Positions 7,634 to 14,165 of a stretch of 46,005 bases of DNA are shown piece after piece. The stretch covers positions 1-46,005 of the forward strand of contig JAUWTO010000004.1 of the NCBI GenBank assembly GCA_030614685.1, read 5' to 3'. The position numbers were made by a program, and so were the translations under genes. The DNA comes from Candidatus Aminicenantota bacterium (lineage in GTDB: Bacteria > Acidobacteriota > Aminicenantia > Aminicenantales > Aminicenantaceae). How positions within the stretch are numbered: the first letter of the stretch is position 1; the number at the start of each line of letters is the position of its first letter. The notes beneath the pieces are model-generated. The model was not told the origin of the DNA. It was given only the letters and a program-made list of their open reading frames with translations, and searched no databases.

Positions 7634-8023
7634 ATGGCTGCATCAGCTGAACCTAATGTTGTTCCCTTGTGCGATGTATTGCTTGTGCTGCTCATCATCT
7701 TCATGGTCATCACCCCCATGGTCCAAAAAGGCATCGATATCAAGCTGCCGGAGACCACTGCAGAAGCCGGCGCTGCTCCCCAGGGATTGATCGTGCTCAC
7801 CCTCACGCGAGACCTGTCCGTTTTGGTCAACCAGGAGCAGGTCGAGATGAATATGCTGGGCGGCCGGCTGAGAGAGATCTACGAAGTCCGACAGGATAAA
7901 ACCATTTTTGTGCGTGCCGATGCCAGAGTGCCCTTCAGCGCCGTGATCGATATGATCGATATCGCTAAGGGGGCAGGCGTGGATATCACCGGAATCATTC
8001 CCGAATACTTCACAGAAGATTAG
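7634..8023 (+). CDS. exbD: ExbD/TolR-family protein, solitary
   Basis: A 129-residue protein with one N-terminal membrane helix (about 15-33, LLVLLIIFMVITPM) and a periplasmic domain ending in a short amphipathic region, as in ExbD/TolR. Asp14 in NVVPLCDVLLVLL corresponds to the conserved proton-carrying Asp of the family. The cytoplasmic N-tail is short, about 13 residues. ExbD normally works with an ExbB/TolQ channel to power TonB- or Tol-type envelope machines, but no exbB/tolQ, tonB or tolA is near. It has its own strong promoter and ribosome binding site. The family call is firm; the partner is unknown. Confidence 0.9.
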   Translation: MAASAEPNVVPLCDVLLVLLIIFMVITPMVQKGIDIKLPETTAEAGAAPQGLIVLTLTRDLSVLVNQEQVEMNMLGGRLREIYEVRQDKTIFVRADARVPFSAVIDMIDIAKGAGVDITGIIPEYFTED

Positions 8024-8025
8024 AC

Positions 8026-8051
8026 GGAAACTTAACCGTTTCCCTGTTTTA
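8026..8051 (+). terminator. Weak candidate terminator after exbD
   Basis: GGAAAC (8026-8031) and GTTTCC (8038-8043) can form a 6-bp stem with a 6-nt loop, followed by the T-rich CTGTTTTA. The string TTTCCCTGTTTTA recurs at 8039-8051 and 8081-8093. The stem is short, so confidence is low. Confidence 0.35.
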
Positions 8052-8150
8052 TGTATATTCTTCCTTAGCCTCTACGGACATTTCCCTGTTTTAGGCAAAA
8101 CTGTGACATTCTGATCCCCTCGCCTTTCAAAGCCTTATCTCTGCTCATTT

Positions 8151-8180
8151 GTGAATGATCCGGGTTATTGGATCATTCAC
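8151..8180. repeat. Perfect 11-bp inverted repeat between convergent exbD and acyl-CoA dehydrogenase genes
   Basis: GTGAATGATCC (8151-8161) pairs perfectly with GGATCATTCAC (8170-8180) across an 8-nt loop. There is no U tract on either strand. The core GAATGATCC recurs at 12936-12944 next to the second copy of the TTGGCTCGCCCGGAGGG module. Confidence 0.65.
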
Positions 8181-8195
8181 CAATAGAGGGGCAGG

Positions 8196-8255
8196 TTGGC
8201 TCGCCCGGAGGGGAGAAATAGCCGATTACTCTTTTCGCTTCCAGAATGGAATTTC
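8196..8255. repeat. Dispersed repeat module, copy A
   Basis: It begins with TTGGCTCGCCCGGAGGG (8196-8212), found again identically at 12856-12872. Imperfectly self-complementary arms follow in both copies (here GAAATAGCCGATT and TTTCGGCAATTCC). Both copies lie between convergent genes in the same orientation relative to the plus-strand gene. Confidence 0.6.
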
Positions 8256-8278
8256 GGCAATTCCCAGGAAAATATCTG

Positions 8279-9430
8279 CTATTTTTTGATGGGGCCGATG
8301 ACCTCTCGGCTCACCACCATCCGCTGGATAGAGTTCGTTCCCTCGTAGATCTGAAGGAGCTTGGCATCCCGCATGAGTTTTTCCATGGGGTAATCCTTCA
8401 TGTATCCATAGCCACCGAAGATCTCCAGGGCGGAATTCGTGGTTTTCATGCCGATATCCGAGGCATAGAACTTGGCCATGGCCGATTCCTTGCCCACCGG
8501 AAGGCCGTTGTCCAGCCGCCAGGCCGCATTCCAGACCATAAATCGTGCGGCATTGATCTCAGCTGCCATCTGGGCGATCCTGAAGGAGATGTCCTGGAAC
8601 AAGGCGATCGGTTTCCCGAACTGGATCCGCGTGCGGGCATATTCGATAGCATGCTCCATGGCTGCTCTCGCTACTCCTACCCCACCAGCACCCACGGGCG
8701 CCCGGGTGCAATCCAGGGTCCTCATGGCAATGATGAACCCCATGCCCTCCTTGGCCAACAGGTTTTCAGCCGGAACCCGGACATCCTCGAAGAACAGCTC
8801 GCAGGTGTTCGAGGCCCGGTGACCCATCTTATCCTCTTCCTTACCGATGACGATCCCCGGCGTATCTGCCGGGACCACAAAGGCGCTCATACCGCGGGTC
8901 CCTTTTCCGGGATCAGTCAAGGCAAAGACCGACATGAGTTCGGCCACACCCCCGTTGGTGACGAAACATTTCGAACCATTGATCACGTATTCATCACCAT
9001 CTTTGATGGCCTTGGTCTTGAGGGAACCCGCATCCGAGCCGGCCTCTCTCTCCGTGAGGCAAAACGCCGCCAGGGAGCTCTTCTCGGTAAACGGTGTCAG
9101 AAACTTCTTTTTCTGCTCATCGGTCCCGAACAGCATGATGGGTGTGAAAGCCAGCGAACTGGCCATGATCGTGGTATACATGCCAGCGCAGCCCCAGGCC
9201 AGTTCTTCGCTGAGGATGACGGCATCCAGATGGCTAAGCCCTCCTCCCCCCAATTCCTCGGGGAGCTCGCAGGTGATCAGGCCCACTTCAAAGGCCTTGT
9301 TAATAACATCCCAGGCAAATTCCTCGCCTTTATCGTATTTGGCGGCGTTGGGCCGCATCTCTTTTTCGGCAAACTCATGCGCCATCTCTTGGAGGGCTTT
9401 TTGTTCATCTGTCAAACTAAAATCAATCAC
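8279..9430 (-). CDS. Acyl-CoA dehydrogenase
   Basis: A 383-residue flavoprotein of standard size that oxidises acyl-CoA to 2-enoyl-CoA, passing electrons to ETF. Visible signatures are AFCLTEREAGSDAGSLKT near residue 125 (FAD and substrate contact) and QIYEGTNSIQRMVVSREV near the C-terminus, with catalytic-base Glu363 in YEGT, the position used by short-chain and branched-chain enzymes. Chain-length specificity is uncertain. It stands alone between convergent exbD and a co-directional radical SAM gene, with its own promoter at 9475-9503 and a ribosome binding site (AAGGAGGAA) before the ATG. It probably serves amino-acid or fatty-acid degradation. Confidence 0.93.
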   Translation of the reverse strand: MIDFSLTDEQKALQEMAHEFAEKEMRPNAAKYDKGEEFAWDVINKAFEVGLITCELPEELGGGGLSHLDAVILSEELAWGCAGMYTTIMASSLAFTPIMLFGTDEQKKKFLTPFTEKSSLAAFCLTEREAGSDAGSLKTKAIKDGDEYVINGSKCFVTNGGVAELMSVFALTDPGKGTRGMSAFVVPADTPGIVIGKEEDKMGHRASNTCELFFEDVRVPAENLLAKEGMGFIIAMRTLDCTRAPVGAGGVGVARAAMEHAIEYARTRIQFGKPIALFQDISFRIAQMAAEINAARFMVWNAAWRLDNGLPVGKESAMAKFYASDIGMKTTNSALEIFGGYGYMKDYPMEKLMRDAKLLQIYEGTNSIQRMVVSREVIGPIKK

Positions 9431-9474
9431 TCGTTCCTCCTTGAATCAATTCCCTATAGATTCTTTGATAACTG

Positions 9475-9503
9475 ATAATAGTATGCTCCCCCAACATCGT
9501 CAA
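9475..9503 (-). promoter_or_regulatory. Promoter of the acyl-CoA dehydrogenase gene
   Basis: On the minus strand TTGACG (9503-9498), a 17-bp spacer and TATTAT (9480-9475). Start would be near 9468, leaving a leader of about 37 nt that contains a good ribosome binding site. Confidence 0.65.
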
Positions 9504-9527
9504 GGAAATTCTATGCGGCCGGCCGGA

Positions 9528-12071
9528 TTATGCTCGACTGTTCAGGATCATGCCTTCCCGGATGAGATGGAAAACCGGATACGGGAGTTCGAGCAACTGT
9601 CCCACGATGTCCTGGGGACGAGGATTCCTTCCCGGTCCAATGGGGATAATGAGCCGCAACCGATCCTCAGCCAGCTCGAGGCGAGCCCCCGCCTCAGCCC
9701 CTGCTGCGGCTGTGTATTCCTCGATCCGCCGCTCCATCACCGCCCGCTCTGTCAGGCCGCTGTAGGAGGGCTGTCCTCGGAGAGATGCAAGCGCCTTGAT
9801 AACCTCGGTATCTTCGAGTTTGAGAGAAAAGGTCATGGCCGTGAGCGTATCCGACAGGGAAGCGGCGTCTGCTTCAAGCCGTTCCATTGAATGCACCTGA
9901 ACACCTTCCGGGAGCCGGGAGTTGATCCGGGACATAAACTCCTTCGGCGGAAGGATAAACTGAGACCGGAACTCCAGGATCTCGTCCTGGCCCTCCATCC
10001 CGAGGGCCAGAGCCGGGGAGAAACTCATGCGCATCTTGGGATGGAATCCCTGGGAATATTCCACCGGGATCCCGGCCCTTCGAAATCCTCTCTGGAGCTG
10101 ACTGACAAGGTCGTTGTGCGAAAAGTATCGGGCACGGCCCCTCTTGCTGTAGTGGACCCGGTAGCGACCGACCAATTCACTCTGCTCACCCAAGGGTTCA
10201 GTTTTGGATCCCGAGTCGTATGCGGGAGGAGTGAGGGCAGCCGTCGGATCCTCTGGAAGAGAACCAAAAGTACACCCGCCGCAATCCCTGCACAGGCGGG
10301 AATCGCAGGGCGGGGTCGATACCGCGGCCTGAGCCCGCTCCAGTTCCTTCAGAAGATGGGAGCTCTTCATCCCTGTCTGGATATGGTCCCAGGGCAGCTG
10401 CGGTCCCTGTGTCAGGGTGCCCAAGTAGGTATGATAGTCCAGGCCAGAGCCGGCAAAGGCATTCTCCCAGAGTTCCCAATGAAAATGTTCGGTCCAGGAA
10501 TCGAAGCGGGCTCCGGCCTCCCAGGCGTTTTCCAGGACAGCGCCCAGGCGGCGATCTCCGCGGGAAAACACCGCTTCCAGGATCGAGCTCTTGAGTCCGT
10601 GTTCCCGGAACCGTACAGAACGATATTTCTGCAGACGTGACCTCAATCGCCTATGTCTTGCACGCAAGACCTGTTCGTCTGCCATGGCCTCCCATTGGAA
10701 AGGCGTGTGCGGTTTAGGAATGAACGATGCCACGCTAAGGTTGATCTGAGGGGGGCTGCCCATCAAATCTTGTCCCAGGCGGATGAGCTTGATCACCATC
10801 TCCGCGATCCCGTCCACATCCTCCTCGGTCTCCGTGGGCAGTCCCAGCATAAAATAGAGCTTCAGTTTCCGCCATCCGTTCCTGAAAGCGGTCTCTGCAG
10901 CCCGGAAGAGGTCCCTGTCATCCAGGTGCTTGTTGATCACCCTCCTCAATCGTTCTGTCCCGGCCTCGGGCACGAGCGTGAAGCCAGTCTTACGCACCTT
11001 GAGGATCTGTGCAACGACTTCCGGAGTTAATCCCTCTGGACGCATAGAAGGCAGGGACAGGGCCACCTTGGACTCTCCCAATTCGGACATAAGCCGCGTG
11101 ATCAGGTCCTCCAGGTAGCGGTAATCGCCGACCGAAAGGGCCCCGAGCGAGACATCCTCATAGCCGGTGGAGGCCACGCTGTTCAAGACGTGTTCCAGCA
11201 CGACCTCCGGTGCCTTGGGTCGGGAGGGAAAGTAGATCTGCCTAGCCTGGCAGAAACGGCAGTTCTGGGGACATCCTCGTTCCACCTCGACCACAGCCCG
11301 GTCATGGATCACCTGAAGGTTGGGAACGATGATATCTTCTGGGAAGGGTGCGTCGCTGAACGGCCGGCATATGCGTTTTTCCACCAATCCCGGTTGACCA
11401 TCCTGCGGTCGAACAGCCAGCAGAGCCGATCCGGACGGCTGGAACACGTTAAACCGAGATGGGACATAGACCCCCGGCAGGGTGGACAGGCCAGCAAGGA
11501 GTTCCTCACGGTCTCTCACCTCCGGCATGTGGGCCAGACAGAAGTCCACGATCTCGGGAAAAGCCTCTTCCCCGTCTCCGATCAGGAAAAAATCAAAGAC
11601 CTCGGCCACAGGTTCCGGATTGAAGGCGGCCGGTCCTCCAGCTGCAACCAGCGGGTGCTCGAGCGTACGCTCCCCGGAAGAGCGTGGAATTCCTCCCAGA
11701 TCCAGCATGGTCAGGATGTTGCTGTAATTCAACTCATACATGAGGGAGAATCCCAGGAAATCGAACTCATACAAGGGGATGCGATTTTCCAGTGAGAACA
11801 ACGGCCGTGCGTGTTTGCGCAGCGCCTGCTCAAGGTCCGGCCAGGGAGCAAACACCCGCTCAGCCAGCACATCCGAGCGGCTGTTGAGGATGTGGTAGAG
11901 GATCTTTTGTCCCAGGTAGGACATGCCGACCTCATAGAGATCGGGAAACGCCAGGGCAATTTTCAGCCTCACTGCGGAGGGATCTTTCCGCACCGCATTC
12001 CACTCACCGCCCGTGTAGCGGCCGGGCTTCTGTACCTGCTGCAGGACCTCGTCTAACCAATTTGTTGTCAT
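9528..12071 (-). CDS. Radical SAM protein (TIGR03960-like) fused to a DUF2344 domain
   Basis: An 847-residue two-part protein. The N-terminal part (about 1-600) contains the radical SAM cluster motif in ERGCPQNCRFCQARQ (C-x3-C-x2-C), preceded by a region of the kind seen in B12-dependent or MiaB-like radical SAM proteins. The C-terminal part (about 640-847) is a DUF2344 domain (YRVHYSKRGRARYFSHNDLV, then YSQGFHPKMRMSFSPALALG). The pair also occurs as two genes in other bacteria, often near ribosome or RNase G genes; its reaction is not established as far as I know. Its promoter (12087-12116) predicts a very short leader of about 8-9 nt. Confidence 0.88.
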   Translation of the reverse strand: MTTNWLDEVLQQVQKPGRYTGGEWNAVRKDPSAVRLKIALAFPDLYEVGMSYLGQKILYHILNSRSDVLAERVFAPWPDLEQALRKHARPLFSLENRIPLYEFDFLGFSLMYELNYSNILTMLDLGGIPRSSGERTLEHPLVAAGGPAAFNPEPVAEVFDFFLIGDGEEAFPEIVDFCLAHMPEVRDREELLAGLSTLPGVYVPSRFNVFQPSGSALLAVRPQDGQPGLVEKRICRPFSDAPFPEDIIVPNLQVIHDRAVVEVERGCPQNCRFCQARQIYFPSRPKAPEVVLEHVLNSVASTGYEDVSLGALSVGDYRYLEDLITRLMSELGESKVALSLPSMRPEGLTPEVVAQILKVRKTGFTLVPEAGTERLRRVINKHLDDRDLFRAAETAFRNGWRKLKLYFMLGLPTETEEDVDGIAEMVIKLIRLGQDLMGSPPQINLSVASFIPKPHTPFQWEAMADEQVLRARHRRLRSRLQKYRSVRFREHGLKSSILEAVFSRGDRRLGAVLENAWEAGARFDSWTEHFHWELWENAFAGSGLDYHTYLGTLTQGPQLPWDHIQTGMKSSHLLKELERAQAAVSTPPCDSRLCRDCGGCTFGSLPEDPTAALTPPAYDSGSKTEPLGEQSELVGRYRVHYSKRGRARYFSHNDLVSQLQRGFRRAGIPVEYSQGFHPKMRMSFSPALALGMEGQDEILEFRSQFILPPKEFMSRINSRLPEGVQVHSMERLEADAASLSDTLTAMTFSLKLEDTEVIKALASLRGQPSYSGLTERAVMERRIEEYTAAAGAEAGARLELAEDRLRLIIPIGPGRNPRPQDIVGQLLELPYPVFHLIREGMILNSRA

Positions 12072-12086
12072 TCTGCGACCCCCCGT

Positions 12087-12116
12087 ATTATACGGCGGCG
12101 GTCCTCCTTCTTACAA
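12087..12116 (-). promoter_or_regulatory. Promoter of the radical SAM gene with a palindrome over the -10 box
   Basis: On the minus strand TTGTAA (12116-12111), an 18-bp spacer and TATAAT (12092-12087). The -10 box lies inside the perfect palindrome CCGTAT-T-ATACGG (12083-12095). Start near 12080 would leave only 8-9 nt before the ATG at 12071. Confidence 0.55.
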
Positions 12117-12210
12117 GACAAACCTCTTGGACCCGATACCTTCGGCCTGCCAAGGCCTGCAGTTTTTCTTATTGACACTCTTGACAGGATCCCCATTCCA
12201 TTTAAGGCGG

Positions 12211-12270
12211 GAGATTGGGGTGGAGAGATGGCGTGGGAGGGCAGGGGCGGATTGGACGGGTAGGCGGGGG
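12211..12270 (+). other. G-run-rich tract upstream of the flavodoxin promoter
   Basis: The tract contains GGGAGGG (12235-12241), GGGG (12244-12247) and several further GG/GGG runs on the plus strand, giving quadruplex potential. It resembles in composition the G-rich elements found ahead of the promoters at 3682, 36136 and 43614. Confidence 0.4.
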
Positions 12271-12305
12271 ATATTCATTGAGGACAGAAGGGCCAGACGA
12301 ATTCA

Positions 12306-12314
12306 TGATATAAT
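12306..12314 (+). promoter_or_regulatory. Extended -10 promoter of the flavodoxin gene, leaderless
   Basis: TGA followed directly by TATAAT (12309-12314) is an extended -10 element. No good -35 box is found at 16-18 bp. Start about 7 nt after the -10 falls at 12321-12322, two or three bases before the ATG at 12324, so the mRNA would be essentially leaderless. No ribosome binding site is present. Confidence 0.6.
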
Positions 12315-12323
12315 ATTGCGGTC

Positions 12324-12815
12324 ATGAAAACACTCATCGTATACAAAACACGGCACGGATGCACGGATAAATGTGTCCAAAAGCTAAAGCGGCACCTGAA
12401 CGGCGAAGTCGACGTCGTAAACCTCAAGTCAACTGGCTCCCCCGCTTTATCGGATTATGGAACCGTACTGATCGGGGGATCGATCCACGTCGGGCAGGTC
12501 CAGAAAAAGATAAAGGCCTTCTGCCTCGATCACGAAGTAGAGTTGAAGCAGAAGACGCTGGGCCTTTTCCTGTGCTGCATGGAAGAGGGAGAAAAGGCTC
12601 AGAAGCAGTTCGATGCGGCCTTCTCTGAAGGCCTGCGTGTTCATGCTGCCGCACAGGGACTTTTCGGGGGAGAGTTCGACTTTGACCGCATGAATTTTCT
12701 GGAACGCAAGATCGTGAAAAAGGTCGCAGGGATCAAAGCCAGTACTTCCCGGATATCGGAGGAGGCTATCGATCGTTTCGCGACCGACCTTGCTCGGAAC
12801 CTCCCTGAAGGCTAA
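12324..12815 (+). CDS. Flavodoxin-domain protein, HemG-like
   Basis: A 163-residue single-domain flavodoxin. MKTLIVYKTRHGCTDKCVQK matches the first strand plus FMN phosphate-binding loop of the family, which also supports this start. GTVLIGGSIHVGQVQKKIKAF near residue 46 resembles the HemG (menaquinone-linked protoporphyrinogen oxidase) subgroup more than electron-carrier flavodoxins. It could act in haem synthesis or as a general FMN redox protein; no haem gene is nearby, so the specific role is open. It is a single gene with an extended -10 promoter predicting a leaderless transcript, convergent with the elongasome operon. Confidence 0.8.
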   Translation: MKTLIVYKTRHGCTDKCVQKLKRHLNGEVDVVNLKSTGSPALSDYGTVLIGGSIHVGQVQKKIKAFCLDHEVELKQKTLGLFLCCMEEGEKAQKQFDAAFSEGLRVHAAAQGLFGGEFDFDRMNFLERKIVKKVAGIKASTSRISEEAIDRFATDLARNLPEG

Positions 12816-12855
12816 GAAACTGCGAACCAGCCACAACGAAGGAAATGGGATGAAA

Positions 12856-12934
12856 TTGGCTCGCCCGGAGGGTAAGAATTGTCGATTAAGATAAGAATTC
12901 TATTCCTTGTCCATATTAATATCGGCAATTCTTA
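12856..12934. repeat. Dispersed repeat module, copy B, with a long imperfect hairpin
   Basis: TTGGCTCGCCCGGAGGG (12856-12872) is identical to 8196-8212. It is followed by TAAGAATTGTCGATTAA (12873-12889), which pairs with TTAATATCGGCAATTCTTA (12916-12934) with one wobble and a 2-nt bulge. GAATGATCC (12936-12944), shared with the inverted repeat at 8151-8180, comes next. No coding capacity. Confidence 0.65.
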
Positions 12935-12949
12935 TGAATGATCCCGGCG

Positions 12950-13073
12950 CCTGAGCTATTTAGGGGCCGAGATTGGTACAGCGGCGAGGAAGTGGTTCAT
13001 GAGGCGTAGTTATCTACGCCGATTGGACCATAACGAAGTCGATGTGCTGAGATCGGCCCATAAATAGCTCAGG
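12950..13073. repeat. 124-nt branched inverted-repeat element directly after the rodA stop
   Basis: CCTGAGCTATTTA (12950-12962) pairs perfectly with 13061-13073. After one mismatch, GGGCCGA (12964-12970) pairs with TCGGCCC (13053-13059). Inside, GGCGTAG (13003-13009), loop TTAT and CTACGCC (13014-13020) form a perfect apical hairpin, with weaker pairing of TGGTTCA to TGGACCA around it. The outer arm touches the rodA stop codon. There is no poly-U run, so it is not a simple terminator. It could be a small non-autonomous mobile element or a structured RNA. Confidence 0.7.
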
Positions 13074-14165
13074 TCAGATGTTGACGAAGCGGCGCATCTT
13101 TACATTGATAACCAGCGACACGGCCAGATAATTCGTCAATAGCGATGATCCCCCATAGCTGAGCAGCGGCAGGGGGATACCCGCCACAGGGAAGAGCCCG
13201 ACCGTCATCAGGATGTTGATGAATGCCTGGCTTGTGATCAGGAACGCAACCAGGAAGCAGAGATACACTCCCGCCCGGTCACGAGACTTCTCCACAGACT
13301 GAAACAGCCGCAGCAGCAGGAGGAAGTAGGCGCCCAGGACCAGAATAATACCGGTGAAGCCGACTTCTTCCCCGATGACCGAGAACACAAAATCCGTATG
13401 CCTGGCCGGTAAAAACCGCAGCTGACTCTGTGTCCCCTTCTTGAATCCCTTGCCGAATAGGCCCCCCGAGCCCACCGCAATCTTGGACTGCATGATCTGA
13501 TAACCTGATCCCAAGGGGTCTTGATCTGGGTAGAGAAGAGTCGTGATGCGCTGTTTTTGATAGTCTTTCAGCATGAAATTCCAGCCCACGACTCCCAGGA
13601 TGAGGCTCACAGCCAGGATGAGGATGACCATCCTGCGGCCCAGCCCGGCCAAGAGCATTGTAGCGAGGAGAATTGGCATGTAGCTCAGGGCCGTCCCCAG
13701 ATCCGGCTGCATCGTCACCAGGGCGGCCGGGAGCAGGACAATGCCTGCGCTCATCATCCCCTCGACAAACGAGAGGGTGTTGCGTCTGAACTTGGAAAAG
13801 AAGCTTGCCAGAACCAGGATGACGGCGATCTTGGTGATTTCAGAGGGTTGTATCTGGAAGAATGGCAGACGAAACCAACTCTTGGCCCCGGAGACGATGC
13901 TTCCGAAAACCAGAACACCTACCAAAAGAAGCAGACACACTCCATAAAAATAGGGAGAGAGCGCCAGCAGGTGGTGGTAATCGATCGAGAGGAAGAGGAA
14001 CAGGGCTATGAGGCTCACCCCGATCCAGAAAAGCTGCCGCATATGATAGTTTCCCGGAAGATAGTGCGAACTGCTGTAGATAAAGGCCACTCCGATGAGT
14101 GAGTTGAGCAGGAGCAGAAAGACAAGGATCCAGTCGATGTGTCTCAGTAGAGTGCGGTCAATCAT
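13074..14165 (-). CDS. rodA: Peptidoglycan glycosyltransferase RodA (SEDS family)
   Basis: A 363-residue inner-membrane protein with about ten membrane segments, the usual size for RodA. Diagnostic SEDS sequences are present: GAKSWFRLPFFQIQPSEITK near residue 94 (the QPSE motif) and GIPLPLLSYGGSSLLTNYLA near the C-terminus. RodA polymerises lipid II into glycan strands during elongation and pairs with the PBP2 transpeptidase encoded just upstream; its ATG overlaps the mrdA stop by 8 nt. It is the last gene of the mreBCD-mrdA-rodA operon and is followed at once by the branched inverted repeat at 12950-13073. Confidence 0.95.
   Translation of the reverse strand: MIDRTLLRHIDWILVFLLLLNSLIGVAFIYSSSHYLPGNYHMRQLFWIGVSLIALFLFLSIDYHHLLALSPYFYGVCLLLLVGVLVFGSIVSGAKSWFRLPFFQIQPSEITKIAVILVLASFFSKFRRNTLSFVEGMMSAGIVLLPAALVTMQPDLGTALSYMPILLATMLLAGLGRRMVILILAVSLILGVVGWNFMLKDYQKQRITTLLYPDQDPLGSGYQIMQSKIAVGSGGLFGKGFKKGTQSQLRFLPARHTDFVFSVIGEEVGFTGIILVLGAYFLLLLRLFQSVEKSRDRAGVYLCFLVAFLITSQAFINILMTVGLFPVAGIPLPLLSYGGSSLLTNYLAVSLVINVKMRRFVNI

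Noticed and set aside
8246-9475. 409-residue plus-strand ORF
   Set aside because: It is the complement of the acyl-CoA dehydrogenase gene, has no family features, and is rich in His, Gly and Arg as antisense frames usually are here.
12144-12165. GGCCT-GCCA-AGGCC stem followed by TTTTT on the plus strand
   Set aside because: No plus-strand gene ends before it, as the neighbours are divergent, so a terminator makes no sense here; the stem is only 5 bp.
12127-12327. 66-residue ORF upstream of the flavodoxin gene
   Set aside because: It runs through the G-rich tract and the -10 box; no ribosome binding site or recognisable sequence.
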